Of a DNA stretch of 64,000 nt, positions 43,118 to 51,276 are shown piece after piece; within the stretch, counting starts at the first letter, position 1; each line of letters begins with the position of its first letter. The stretch spans positions 100,009 to 164,008 of the forward strand of contig JBCDIL010000008.1 in assembly GCA_038749025.1 (NCBI GenBank). Direction: 5' to 3'. Below the pieces are notes generated by a model. That model did no database searches. It was not told the origin of the DNA and saw nothing but the letters and a program-made list of their open reading frames with translations. The DNA comes from JBCAXA01 sp038749025 (GTDB lineage: Bacteria; Pseudomonadota; Gammaproteobacteria; Steroidobacterales; Woeseiaceae). Position numbers and translations under genes: made by a program.

Positions 43118-44065
43118 ATGACGGTACTGGTCTATGGCGGGGCGGCACTGGCCGCTTACGGGTTCGATGCGCCGCATCCGTTTGGCCGCGATCGGTACGC
43201 GGCGTTTGTCCGCGGTTTGCAACAGCGCGTCCCGGCCGCAACCTATGCCTGGCGTCCGCCGGCAAGAGCGAGTGAGGCCGCACTGGCTTTGTTTCATACA
43301 GAGCGCTACATCGACCGAGTGCGACGCCTGTCGACGGCTGGGAAGGGCTGGCTGGATGACGGTGACACGCCGGCGTTTGCCGGTGTTTTCGATTGCGCGG
43401 CGATTGTTGTCGGAACAACGATGGCCGCCGCCGATACGCTGATGAGCGGTATCGCCAAACGGGCATTCGTGCCAATCGCCGGCTTGCACCATGCCGGGCG
43501 CGATCATGCCGCGGGCTTTTGCGTGTTCAACGATTGCGGGGTCGCGATTGAGTACTTGAAACGTTGCTACGGTCTGACTCGAATCGCTTATGTCGACATC
43601 GATGCACACCATGGCGACGGTGTTCACTACGGCTTCGACGAAGACCCCGCTGTTGTCTGTGTCGACATCCACGAGGATGGGCATCATTTGTACCCCGGGA
43701 CCGGACACCGCGACGAGACCGGGTCGGGCGAGGCAGTTGGCAGTAAACTCAACTTGCCACTACCACCGGGCGCGGAAGACGACGATTTTTTCGCGGCTTG
43801 GCAGCAGGCTGAAGCCTTTTTGGACGCCGCTGCGCCAGAGTTTATTCTGCTGCAGTGCGGCGCTGATGCACTCGCCGGTGACCCGATCACGCATCTTGGT
43901 TTGTCGCCGGCGGCGTACCGACATGCCACCGAGCGTCTCGTCGTATTGGCCGAGCGCCACGCCGGTGGCCGTCTGCTCGCCACCGGTGGCGGTGGCTACA
44001 ACCGCGAGAATATTGCCGCCGGCTGGTCAGAAGTTGTCGCAGCTTTGGCAGGTCTGGACGGATAA
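43118..44065 (+). CDS. Histone deacetylase family protein
   Basis: This zinc amidohydrolase is related to acetoin-utilisation protein AcuC and acetylpolyamine amidohydrolases; its bacterial substrate is unknown. It has 315 residues. The catalytic pair is GLHHAGRDHAAGFCVFND. The metal ligands are DIDAHHGDGV and the Asp in QCGADALAGDP, and the GGGGYN tyrosine loop is present, so it should be active. It stands alone between ettA (divergent) and glyA. Confidence 0.88.
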   Translation: MTVLVYGGAALAAYGFDAPHPFGRDRYAAFVRGLQQRVPAATYAWRPPARASEAALALFHTERYIDRVRRLSTAGKGWLDDGDTPAFAGVFDCAAIVVGTTMAAADTLMSGIAKRAFVPIAGLHHAGRDHAAGFCVFNDCGVAIEYLKRCYGLTRIAYVDIDAHHGDGVHYGFDEDPAVVCVDIHEDGHHLYPGTGHRDETGSGEAVGSKLNLPLPPGAEDDDFFAAWQQAEAFLDAAAPEFILLQCGADALAGDPITHLGLSPAAYRHATERLVVLAERHAGGRLLATGGGGYNRENIAAGWSEVVAALAGLDG

Positions 44066-44095
44066 GCGCTCGGCAACTACCGAGTCACACATCTG

Positions 44096-44122
44096 TTGTC
44101 AATTGCGGCGCCCCGTTACACT
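44096..44122 (+). promoter_or_regulatory. Promoter-like elements for glyA
   Basis: TTGTCA (44096-44101) and TACACT (44117-44122) are 15 bases apart, a short spacing, 33 bases before the ATG at 44155. Confidence 0.4.
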
Positions 44123-44154
44123 AGAGGATTGCCCTACCGCCGGATGCCGCCGCC

Positions 44155-45426
44155 ATGTCTCAGCCAGCCTCGTTAGTCCCCACCGAATCGCATCTCGCCG
44201 CCGTCGATCCGGAGCTCGCCGCCGCCATCGCGTCCGAGAACCGTCGCCAAGAGGAGCACATCGAGCTCATCGCGTCGGAGAACTACGCCAGTGAACATGT
44301 CTTAGCTGTGCAAGGCTCGGTGCTGACCAACAAATACGCCGAGGGCTACCCCGGCAAGCGCTACTACGGGGGCTGCGAACACGTCGATGTGGCCGAACGT
44401 TTGGCTATTGAACGGGCGCGTGAACTGTTCGGCGCCGAGTACGCCAACGTGCAGCCGCATTCAGGATCGCAAGCCAACACGGCGGTCTATCTCGCTCTGC
44501 TGGCAGCCGGCGATACGATTCTGGGTATGAGCTTGTCCGATGGCGGTCACTTGACCCATGGCTCGCACGTCAATTTCTCGGGCAAGCTATTCAACGCTGT
44601 CCAGTACGGCGTCGACGACAACGGTTACATCGACTACGACGAGGTTGCGCGGCTCGCCGATGAGCATCGGCCGAAAATGATCGTCGCTGGATTCTCGGCT
44701 TACTCGCGAGTACTCGACTGGGAGAAGTTTCGGGCGATTGCCGATCAGGTGGGTGCGTACCTGTTGGTCGACATGGCTCACGTTGCCGGCTTGGTGGCGG
44801 CCGGTGAGTACCCGAATCCGGTACCGTTTGCCGATGCGGTGACCACAACGACTCACAAAACGCTGCGCGGACCGCGCGGCGGACTGATCCTGTCGCGCGA
44901 TACCGAGCTCGGTAAGAAATTTAACTCCTTGGTGTTTCCGGGCATTCAAGGCGGCCCGTTGATGCACGTGATCGCCGCCAAGGCGGTCGCGTTGCGTGAA
45001 GCGCTGCAACCGGAATTTCGTCGTTACCAACAGGCGGTTATCGCCAATGCGCGGACGATGGCAGCAACGCTGGTTGAACGGGGTTATGCCATCGTTTCGG
45101 GTGGGACTGACAACCATCTGTTCCTCGTCGACTTAACGGCGAAAGGTATTACCGGAAAAGATGCGGACCTGACGCTCGGTCGTTGCAATATCACCGTTAA
45201 CAAAAATACGGTACCGAACGATACCCGGTCGCCGTTTGTGACAAGCGGGTTGCGGATGGGTACGCCAGCGATAACGACTCGCGGCTTTGGCAGCAACGAA
45301 TGCCGGCAGCTAGCGGGTTGGATCGCCGATGTACTCGACGATCTTGACGATGCGGCAACGCACCAGCGAGTCAAAAACGATGTCTTGTCGATTTGTCAGC
45401 ATTTCCCGGTGTATCAAACACGCTAA
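44155..45426 (+). CDS. glyA: Serine hydroxymethyltransferase
   Basis: GlyA interconverts serine and glycine and supplies 5,10-methylene-tetrahydrofolate. It has 423 residues. Motifs: HIELIASENYAS, YAEGYPGKRYYGGCE, and the PLP lysine in TTTTHKTLRGPRGG. It opens the glyA-nrdR-rib-nusB-thiL-pgpA series; nrdR follows after 12 bases. Confidence 0.97.
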   Translation: MSQPASLVPTESHLAAVDPELAAAIASENRRQEEHIELIASENYASEHVLAVQGSVLTNKYAEGYPGKRYYGGCEHVDVAERLAIERARELFGAEYANVQPHSGSQANTAVYLALLAAGDTILGMSLSDGGHLTHGSHVNFSGKLFNAVQYGVDDNGYIDYDEVARLADEHRPKMIVAGFSAYSRVLDWEKFRAIADQVGAYLLVDMAHVAGLVAAGEYPNPVPFADAVTTTTHKTLRGPRGGLILSRDTELGKKFNSLVFPGIQGGPLMHVIAAKAVALREALQPEFRRYQQAVIANARTMAATLVERGYAIVSGGTDNHLFLVDLTAKGITGKDADLTLGRCNITVNKNTVPNDTRSPFVTSGLRMGTPAITTRGFGSNECRQLAGWIADVLDDLDDAATHQRVKNDVLSICQHFPVYQTR

Positions 45427-45438
45427 CTGTGACGGCGC

Positions 45439-45987
45439 ATGCATTGTCCATTCTGCGGTCACGCTGAAACCAAGGTTATCGACTCGCGGTTAACCGCCGA
45501 GGGTCGTGAGGTGCGGCGGCGCCGCCAGTGCGAGCATTGCCGCGAACGGTTCACAACGTTCGAAGCCGCTGAGTTGGTGATGCCCGGTATCGTCAAACGT
45601 GACAATACGCGCCAACCGTACGATGAGTCGAAGCTGCGGTCATCGTTCGAACGCTCCTTGCAAAAACGCCCGGTTAGTGCGGCAGACATCGACGATGCTG
45701 TCGCCACGGTAGCGCACCGTTTACGAACGATCGGTGAGCGCGAGGTCGGCTCCGGTTTGGTTGGCGAGCTCGTTATGGAGGAGTTGCGCAAGCTCGATGA
45801 TGTCGCTTACGTTAGGTTCGCGTCGGTCTACCGGAGTTTTCAGGATGTGACCGAGTTTCAGGAGGAAGTGAAGCGACTGCAGTCACTGGCATTCGGCGCT
45901 AACGACGAACAGATGTCGTTGCTAGGCGAGGTCGAGCCGAAGCCTGCGAAAGGTCCGACCCGCAGCGCGAAAAAAACCGAGCGTTGA
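45439..45987 (+). CDS. nrdR: Transcriptional repressor NrdR
   Basis: NrdR senses dATP/ATP and represses ribonucleotide reductase operons by binding NrdR boxes. Its 182 residues are longer than the usual 150-160, the excess being a basic C-terminal tail (GEVEPKPAKGPTRSAKKTER). The zinc ribbon is CPFCGHAE and CEHCRERF. The ATP-cone has VKRDNTRQPYDESKLRSSFERSLQKRPV. It overlaps ribD by 4 bases. Confidence 0.95.
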   Translation: MHCPFCGHAETKVIDSRLTAEGREVRRRRQCEHCRERFTTFEAAELVMPGIVKRDNTRQPYDESKLRSSFERSLQKRPVSAADIDDAVATVAHRLRTIGEREVGSGLVGELVMEELRKLDDVAYVRFASVYRSFQDVTEFQEEVKRLQSLAFGANDEQMSLLGEVEPKPAKGPTRSAKKTER

Positions 45988-47093
45988 ACGCGTCCACTTT
46001 TTCCGCCGCCGACACGGCGCTAATGCGGGTTGCTCTCGAGCTGGCCGCGACCGCTAAGCGGCGCGCGAGTCCGAACCCTGCAGTCGGTTGTGTCATTGTT
46101 GTCGACGGCGAAATCGTCGGGCGCGGCGCCACCGAAGCCCCCGGTAGCCGTCACGCCGAGATTGTCGCTCTCGATGAGGCCGGCCCGCGCGCCGCCGGCA
46201 GTCATGTCTACGTGTCGCTTGAGCCGTGTGCGCATTTCGGGCGCACGCCACCTTGTGTTGACGCACTGATCGCGGCGCAAGTCGCTGCCGTGACGATTGC
46301 GGTTACTGATCCCGACGAGCGTACCCACGGCGCGGGTGCCGAAACGCTGCGAGCGGCCGGCATCACTGTCCGTATCGGTCTGTTAGCCGACGAGGCGACG
46401 GCCCTAAACGCCGGCTTTTTTATGCGATGCACAGCCGGTCGGCCACGGGTTACCGCTAAAGTCGCGGCATCCCTCGATGGGGTCGTGGCGATGGACTCGG
46501 GCGAAAGCCAATGGATAACCGGGCCAGCGGCCCGCCAGCGCGGCCATGAGCTGCGCGCCGCTAGTGATGCCCTTATTACCGGCATTGGTACGGTACTCGC
46601 CGATGATCCGCGCTTGTCGGCGCGTGGCGCGGATGGGACCGCGCTAACCACGCAGCCGTTACGGGTGGTCGTCGACAGTCAAAGTCGGCTGCCAGCTACC
46701 GCACAGCTATTTTCCGAGTCTGGCTCGGTGTTGCAGGTCACCACGAGTCTCACTGACAACCCAACACCGGCGGAGCTTGAGGTTGTTGCAGCAACCAAGA
46801 CAGGGCGGATCGATCTTGCCGACCTGCTGCAAAGACTCGGTCGTCGCGACATCAACGATGCGCTTCTGGAAGCGGGCCCTACCTTAACCGGCGCGTTCGC
46901 CGCCGCTGGGCTGATCGACGAGTTACGCTGGTTTGTTGCGCCAGTACTGCTCGGTAGCGTTACTCGCAAGGCGCTAGAGACGCCAAGCTGGCTGAGGCTC
47001 GCTGATGGGCAGCGGCTCGACATTCAAGGGCTTGAAACGGTCGGTGACGATCTTTTGATCAGCGCGAGCTTTGCGCCAGCACGGTACAATTAA
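45984..47093 (+). CDS. ribD: Bifunctional riboflavin deaminase/reductase
   Basis: RibD deaminates and reduces the pyrimidine intermediate of riboflavin. It has 369 residues from TTG 45984, coupled to nrdR. The N-terminal cytidine-deaminase fold has SPNPAVGCVIV, HAEIVALDEA and PCAHFGRTPPC. The C-terminal reductase has RVTAKVAASLDGVVA and a GPTLTGAFAAAGLIDEL segment. ribE follows after 5 bases. Confidence 0.95.
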   Translation: MNASTFSAADTALMRVALELAATAKRRASPNPAVGCVIVVDGEIVGRGATEAPGSRHAEIVALDEAGPRAAGSHVYVSLEPCAHFGRTPPCVDALIAAQVAAVTIAVTDPDERTHGAGAETLRAAGITVRIGLLADEATALNAGFFMRCTAGRPRVTAKVAASLDGVVAMDSGESQWITGPAARQRGHELRAASDALITGIGTVLADDPRLSARGADGTALTTQPLRVVVDSQSRLPATAQLFSESGSVLQVTTSLTDNPTPAELEVVAATKTGRIDLADLLQRLGRRDINDALLEAGPTLTGAFAAAGLIDELRWFVAPVLLGSVTRKALETPSWLRLADGQRLDIQGLETVGDDLLISASFAPARYN

Positions 47094-47098
47094 CGACT

Positions 47099-47743
47099 AT
47101 GTTTACCGGGATTATCAAAACGGTTGGCGAGATTGTCGCGCAGCAAGCGGTCGGCGGCGATACCCGCTTGACGATCGCCACGCCTGACATGGCGCTAGGC
47201 GGGTTCGAAGAAGGCGAGAGTATTTGTGTGGCTGGCGTGTGCCTGACGGCGATCGACTTGCAAGCCAACGCTTTCTCCGCCGATGTGTCTGTCGAGACGT
47301 TAGCGGCGACAACGCTCGGCGATTGGGTGGCGGGCAGCCAGGTCAACATCGAGCCATCGTTAGCCATAGGCGAACGCCTTGGTGGGCATCTAGTCTCGGG
47401 CCATGTCGATGGCGTAGGAACAATAACGGCGATTCAACCGGCGGCGCGTTCGACCACTCTGACCATTCGCGCACCGGCCGAACTGATGCGCTACATTGCG
47501 CGTAAAGGCTCAATCACGGTCGATGGAATCAGCTTGACGGTGAATGCGGTCACGCAAGCGACCTTTGAATTGAATATCATCCCACATACATGGCAGGTAA
47601 CGACGCTCAGTCGGGCGGCGGTCGGCTCTCGCGTCAATCTCGAGATCGACATGGTCGCGCGCTACGTTGAGCGGCTGGTGGGCGATGTAGCGACGCCAAC
47701 CTTGGATAAAGAATTTCTGACGGAGCACGGTTATGACCGTTGA
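47099..47743 (+). CDS. ribE: Riboflavin synthase alpha subunit
   Basis: RibE dismutates two 6,7-dimethyl-8-ribityllumazines to riboflavin. Its 214 residues are two lumazine-binding repeats, starting MFTGIIKTVGEI and continuing at SGHVDGVGTI. No Shine-Dalgarno sequence is evident; a TACAAT (47085-47090) lies just before. It overlaps ribBA/X by 11 bases. No FMN riboswitch lies in this cluster. Confidence 0.95.
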   Translation: MFTGIIKTVGEIVAQQAVGGDTRLTIATPDMALGGFEEGESICVAGVCLTAIDLQANAFSADVSVETLAATTLGDWVAGSQVNIEPSLAIGERLGGHLVSGHVDGVGTITAIQPAARSTTLTIRAPAELMRYIARKGSITVDGISLTVNAVTQATFELNIIPHTWQVTTLSRAAVGSRVNLEIDMVARYVERLVGDVATPTLDKEFLTEHGYDR

Positions 47744-48890
47744 GACGATACCGTCCGGTGAACGCAGCAGTGAGTTTTCGGCGATCGAGGATATCGTTGC
47801 TGATATCGCGGCGGGCAAAATGGTGATTATGGTCGATGACGAGGACCGCGAGAACGAAGGCGATCTGATCATGGCAGCCAGCCACGTCCGCGCAGAAGAC
47901 ATCAACTACATGGCCCGCTACGGACGCGGACTGATTTGTCTGACGCTAACCCGCGAGCGTTGCGAGCAGCTGCGGTTGCCACTAATGGTCAGCGCGACGG
48001 ACTACAACCATACGACTAACTTTACTGTTTCGATCGAAGCGGCCGAAGGGATTACGACCGGTATATCGGCCCACGACCGTGCTCGCACCGTGCGCGCCGC
48101 TGTCGCCGCCGATGCGGTACCGGAGGACTTGTCGCAACCGGGGCATATCTTTCCGATCATGGCTCAGCAAGGCGGTGTACTAACCCGGGCGGGTCATACC
48201 GAAGCCGGTTGTGACCTTGCGCGTCTTGCAGGGACGGAGCCCGCTGCCGTCATTGTTGAGGTGTTGAACGAGGATGGCACGATGGCGCGCCGTCCTGATC
48301 TCGAACACTTCGCGCGAGAGCACGGCATTCGAATGGGGACCATTGCCGATTTGATTCGTTATCGACTCGATAATGAAGTCAATGTCGAGCGCATTAATGC
48401 GCGTCGTGTAACGACGCCGGCGGGCGAGTTTGACTTGGTCAGTTACGATGACCGAGTCAACCGGACCGTCCATCTCGCCTTGGTCCACGGTGACATACAG
48501 AGTGACCCGGAACCACTCGTACGGGTACACCTTGCCGATGCGCTAGGCGACACGCTCGGTATTGAGGATGGCTCGCTGGGTTGGCGACTCGAGGATGCGA
48601 TGGCGCGCATCGTCCAGGAGCCGAGCGGTATCATCGTTGTACTCCTGGGGCAGCAATCACCGCGGGATTTGGTGCGCTCGATCGATAACCTGGGCCAGGC
48701 GACCGACGATCTGGCGGACCGCCGCGCACCAGCGGGAGCGCTAAGGACCTACGGTGTCGGTGCGCAGATCCTGCGCGAGCTCGGCGTGCAACGGATGCGC
48801 GTGCTGTCTGCGCCGAAGCAGATGCACGCCATTTCTGGATTCGGCTTAGAGGTCGTTGACTATGTCGACGACCGGGAGTCATCGCAATGA
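47733..48890 (+). CDS. ribB: 3,4-dihydroxy-2-butanone-4-phosphate synthase with degenerate GTP cyclohydrolase II domain
   Basis: The N-terminal 200 residues are a complete DHBP synthase (VDDEDRENEGDLIMAA, NHTTNFTVSIEA, DLSQPGHIFPIMAQQGGVLTRAGHTEA). The C-terminal 180 residues have the RibA fold but the zinc and catalytic cysteines are missing: where RibA has CxxGDxFxSxxCxC this protein reads LADALGDTLGIEDGSLGW. This is the RibBX variant common in Proteobacteria, so a separate ribA should exist elsewhere. The 385-residue protein overlaps ribH by 4 bases. Confidence 0.93.
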   Translation: MTVETIPSGERSSEFSAIEDIVADIAAGKMVIMVDDEDRENEGDLIMAASHVRAEDINYMARYGRGLICLTLTRERCEQLRLPLMVSATDYNHTTNFTVSIEAAEGITTGISAHDRARTVRAAVAADAVPEDLSQPGHIFPIMAQQGGVLTRAGHTEAGCDLARLAGTEPAAVIVEVLNEDGTMARRPDLEHFAREHGIRMGTIADLIRYRLDNEVNVERINARRVTTPAGEFDLVSYDDRVNRTVHLALVHGDIQSDPEPLVRVHLADALGDTLGIEDGSLGWRLEDAMARIVQEPSGIIVVLLGQQSPRDLVRSIDNLGQATDDLADRRAPAGALRTYGVGAQILRELGVQRMRVLSAPKQMHAISGFGLEVVDYVDDRESSQ

Positions 48891-49360
48891 GTAGCCCCCG
48901 CGTTATTGAAGGGCGCCGCGTCGTCCGCGATGCTCGTTTCGCGATTGTCGCGGCCCGTTTTAATGACTTTATTGTCGCGCGGCTAATCGATGGGGCGGTC
49001 CATTGTTTAACTCAACATGGCGCTGATGCCAGCGATATCGATATCGTGCGGGTACCTGGCGCCTACGAAATGCCGCTGGCCGTCGAACGGGTTGCGGCGC
49101 AACGTAAATACGCCGCCGTTATCGCACTCGGCGCGGTTATCCGAGGCGCGACCCCCCATTTCGACTATGTCGCTGGCGAATGCGCACGCGGCATCGCGGC
49201 AGCCGGTCGCGAGCCCGGTATCCCGGTTGCCTTTGGCGTGCTGACCGTCGACACGATCGAGCAGGCGATTGAACGCGCCGGTACGAAAGCGGGCAACAAG
49301 GGCGAAGAGGCGGCGTTGTCGGCGATCGAGATGGTCGACTTACTGCGCCAGTTCGATTAG
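48887..49360 (+). CDS. ribH: 6,7-dimethyl-8-ribityllumazine synthase
   Basis: RibH builds lumazine from DHBP and the ribityl uracil. It has 157 residues with RFAIVAARFND, VPGAYEMPLAVERVA, GAVIRGATPHFDYVAGECARG and FGVLTVDT. The His in TPHFDYV is catalytic. Start overlaps ribBA/X (ATGA). nusB begins 6 bases later. Confidence 0.96.
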   Translation: MSSPRVIEGRRVVRDARFAIVAARFNDFIVARLIDGAVHCLTQHGADASDIDIVRVPGAYEMPLAVERVAAQRKYAAVIALGAVIRGATPHFDYVAGECARGIAAAGREPGIPVAFGVLTVDTIEQAIERAGTKAGNKGEEAALSAIEMVDLLRQFD

Positions 49361-49366
49361 GCGCCG

Positions 49367-49810
49367 ATGTCTGCCGATGTCGGCAAGCGTGGCCGGACCC
49401 GTGGCCTTCTCATTCAAGCGCTTTATCAGTGGCAGTTGACCGGGCATAGCGGTGACGAGCTCGCCACGCAGTTTCGCGATCGCGCTGAATTCGCCCGTGT
49501 CGACGCCGACCTGTTCAACGAGTTGCTTGGGGATGTCATTGAACGGCAAGCCGAACTCGAGTCTATCGTCGAGCGCTTCGCGGATCGGCCGCGCGACCAA
49601 TTAGACCCTGTCGAGCTCGGTATTATCTACTTAGGGTTGGCGGAACTCAGCCGCCATTTCGAAACGCCTTACCGCGTGGTCTTGAACGAAGCGGTGCGCC
49701 TGGCTCGAGGGTTCGGTGCTGAGGACGGCCACAAATACGTGAACGCGTTGCTCGACCGGGCGGCAGCCGAGCTACGTCAAGCGGAGTACGGCGTCCGGCG
49801 TTCTTCATAG
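49367..49810 (+). CDS. nusB: Transcription antitermination factor NusB
   Basis: NusB acts with NusE in rRNA antitermination. It has 147 residues, all helical, with the RTRGLLIQALYQWQ start and ELSRHFETPYRVVLNEAVRLARGFG-DGHKYVNALLD motif. ribH-nusB-thiL order is standard. Confidence 0.95.
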   Translation: MSADVGKRGRTRGLLIQALYQWQLTGHSGDELATQFRDRAEFARVDADLFNELLGDVIERQAELESIVERFADRPRDQLDPVELGIIYLGLAELSRHFETPYRVVLNEAVRLARGFGAEDGHKYVNALLDRAAAELRQAEYGVRRSS

Positions 49811-49816
49811 CTTGCT

Positions 49817-50755
49817 GTGGACGAGTTTGCGCTGATCAGCCGTTACTTCGCCTCGGTCGGTCATCATCAGGGGGTCGAGCTGGGAGTTGGGGACGACGCT
49901 GCCATCATCGCCCCACGGCCAGATGAGGCCTGGGTCGTTGCCACCGATACGCTGGTGGCAGGCGTACACTTCCCCGAATTAGAACCTGCCGACGCGATTG
50001 CGTACCGGGCCGTCGCCGTTAACGTCAGCGACATGGCAGCGATGGCCGCGCAGCCGCGTTACTGCACGTTGGCGTTAACGATGCCAACCGCCGACCTGGA
50101 GTGGATCAATGCCTTCGCGCAGGGCTTACGAGACGCCGTCACGGCCAGCGACTTAGCGTTGGTCGGCGGCGACACGACACGCGGACCGCTGACGGTCTCA
50201 CTCACGGTGATCGGGTCCGGGCTGAGCTCGGCGTTGTTGCGCCGCTCCGGTGCGGCTGTCGGTCACGAAATTCTGGTCAGCGGGTGCCTCGGCGATGCGG
50301 CGGCCGGTCTCGCTGCCTTGCTCGACGGCAGATCGCCGTCAGTCGAGCGCGAACGGTTGATTCAGCGTTTTCGACGGCCACCGAGCCGGGTCGCGCTCGC
50401 GATAGACAATGCCGCCTTCATTGGCGCTGCCATCGATGTATCCGACGGTTTGCTCGCCGACGCTGCGCACATCGCGGCGGCAAGCAATGTTGCGATCAAT
50501 ATCGATACCGAGCGTGTGCCGCTCTCGGCTGATCTCATCGCATCCAGCGGGCCGGACCAGGCCCTATCCCATGCGCTGACCGGTGGTGATGACTATGAGT
50601 TATTGATTTCGGCGCCGAGTCGTGCGGTCCCACAACTGCAGCGCGCTGGCTTCTTTGCGATTGGTCAGTGTATTGCCGGTACCGGTGTCCTTGTAGACGG
50701 CGCACCGGCGACCGGCCATCGCGGCTACCGGCATTTTGATAATGCCGCCGGCTAA
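49817..50755 (+). CDS. thiL: Thiamine-monophosphate kinase
   Basis: ThiL phosphorylates thiamine monophosphate to the pyrophosphate cofactor. It has 312 residues from GTG 49817 (MDEFALISRYFA). Motifs: GVGDDAAII, VGGDTTRGPL, the AIDVSDGLLADAAHI block and TGGDDYELL. It overlaps pgpA by 14 bases. Confidence 0.95.
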   Translation: MDEFALISRYFASVGHHQGVELGVGDDAAIIAPRPDEAWVVATDTLVAGVHFPELEPADAIAYRAVAVNVSDMAAMAAQPRYCTLALTMPTADLEWINAFAQGLRDAVTASDLALVGGDTTRGPLTVSLTVIGSGLSSALLRRSGAAVGHEILVSGCLGDAAAGLAALLDGRSPSVERERLIQRFRRPPSRVALAIDNAAFIGAAIDVSDGLLADAAHIAAASNVAINIDTERVPLSADLIASSGPDQALSHALTGGDDYELLISAPSRAVPQLQRAGFFAIGQCIAGTGVLVDGAPATGHRGYRHFDNAAG

Positions 50756-51236
50756 TCATCGCGAGCTGGTCCGAACCGTGCTCCGCGACCCGGTGCACTG
50801 GTTGGCCTTTGGCGTACCGGCTGGGTTGTCGCCAGTCGCCCCTGGGACTGTCGGCTCCGTTTGGGGTGTCGTCGCGGCGTGGGCGGCGGTCGGTTTACCG
50901 CTCAGCATACAACTCGCGATTGGCGTTATTGGTTTCATCGTCGGTATCTGGATTTGTGGTGTTAGCAGCCGTCGTCTCGGTGTCCATGACCATGGCGGAA
51001 TAGTCTGGGACGAGGTTGTCGGATGCTATCTAGCCGTGTTGCCGGCCGGCGCGGATCCGCTCTGGCTGGCCGTTGGTTTCGGGCTTTTCAGGCTCTTTGA
51101 CATTGTTAAACCCAGACCAATTCGGGACCTAGATCACAGACTGCACGGAGGCCTCGGAATTATGCTCGATGACATCATCGCAGCGCTGTATGGGGCGCTG
51201 CTGCTCATAGCTTTGCAAAGGCTGACCGGGTTCTGA
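50742..51236 (+). CDS. pgpA: Phosphatidylglycerophosphatase A
   Basis: PgpA dephosphorylates phosphatidylglycerophosphate in the inner membrane. ATG 50742 (MPPANHRELVRTVL) gives 164 residues; TTG 50736 is a weaker alternative. The GxAxGLSPVAPGTVGS motif and the HDHGGIVWDEVVG metal-binding motif are clear, with three or four membrane helices and KPRPIRDLDHRLHGGLGIMLDD. It closes the cluster. Confidence 0.94.
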   Translation: MPPANHRELVRTVLRDPVHWLAFGVPAGLSPVAPGTVGSVWGVVAAWAAVGLPLSIQLAIGVIGFIVGIWICGVSSRRLGVHDHGGIVWDEVVGCYLAVLPAGADPLWLAVGFGLFRLFDIVKPRPIRDLDHRLHGGLGIMLDDIIAALYGALLLIALQRLTGF

Positions 51237-51276
51237 CTTTTTGAGTCGCGACTCGGCAGCCGACAGGGAAACACAC

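Noticed and set aside
47094..47098. FMN riboswitch in the riboflavin cluster
   Set aside because: The gaps between ribD, ribE, ribBX and ribH are 5 bases or overlaps, and the region before glyA has no RFN-like structure.
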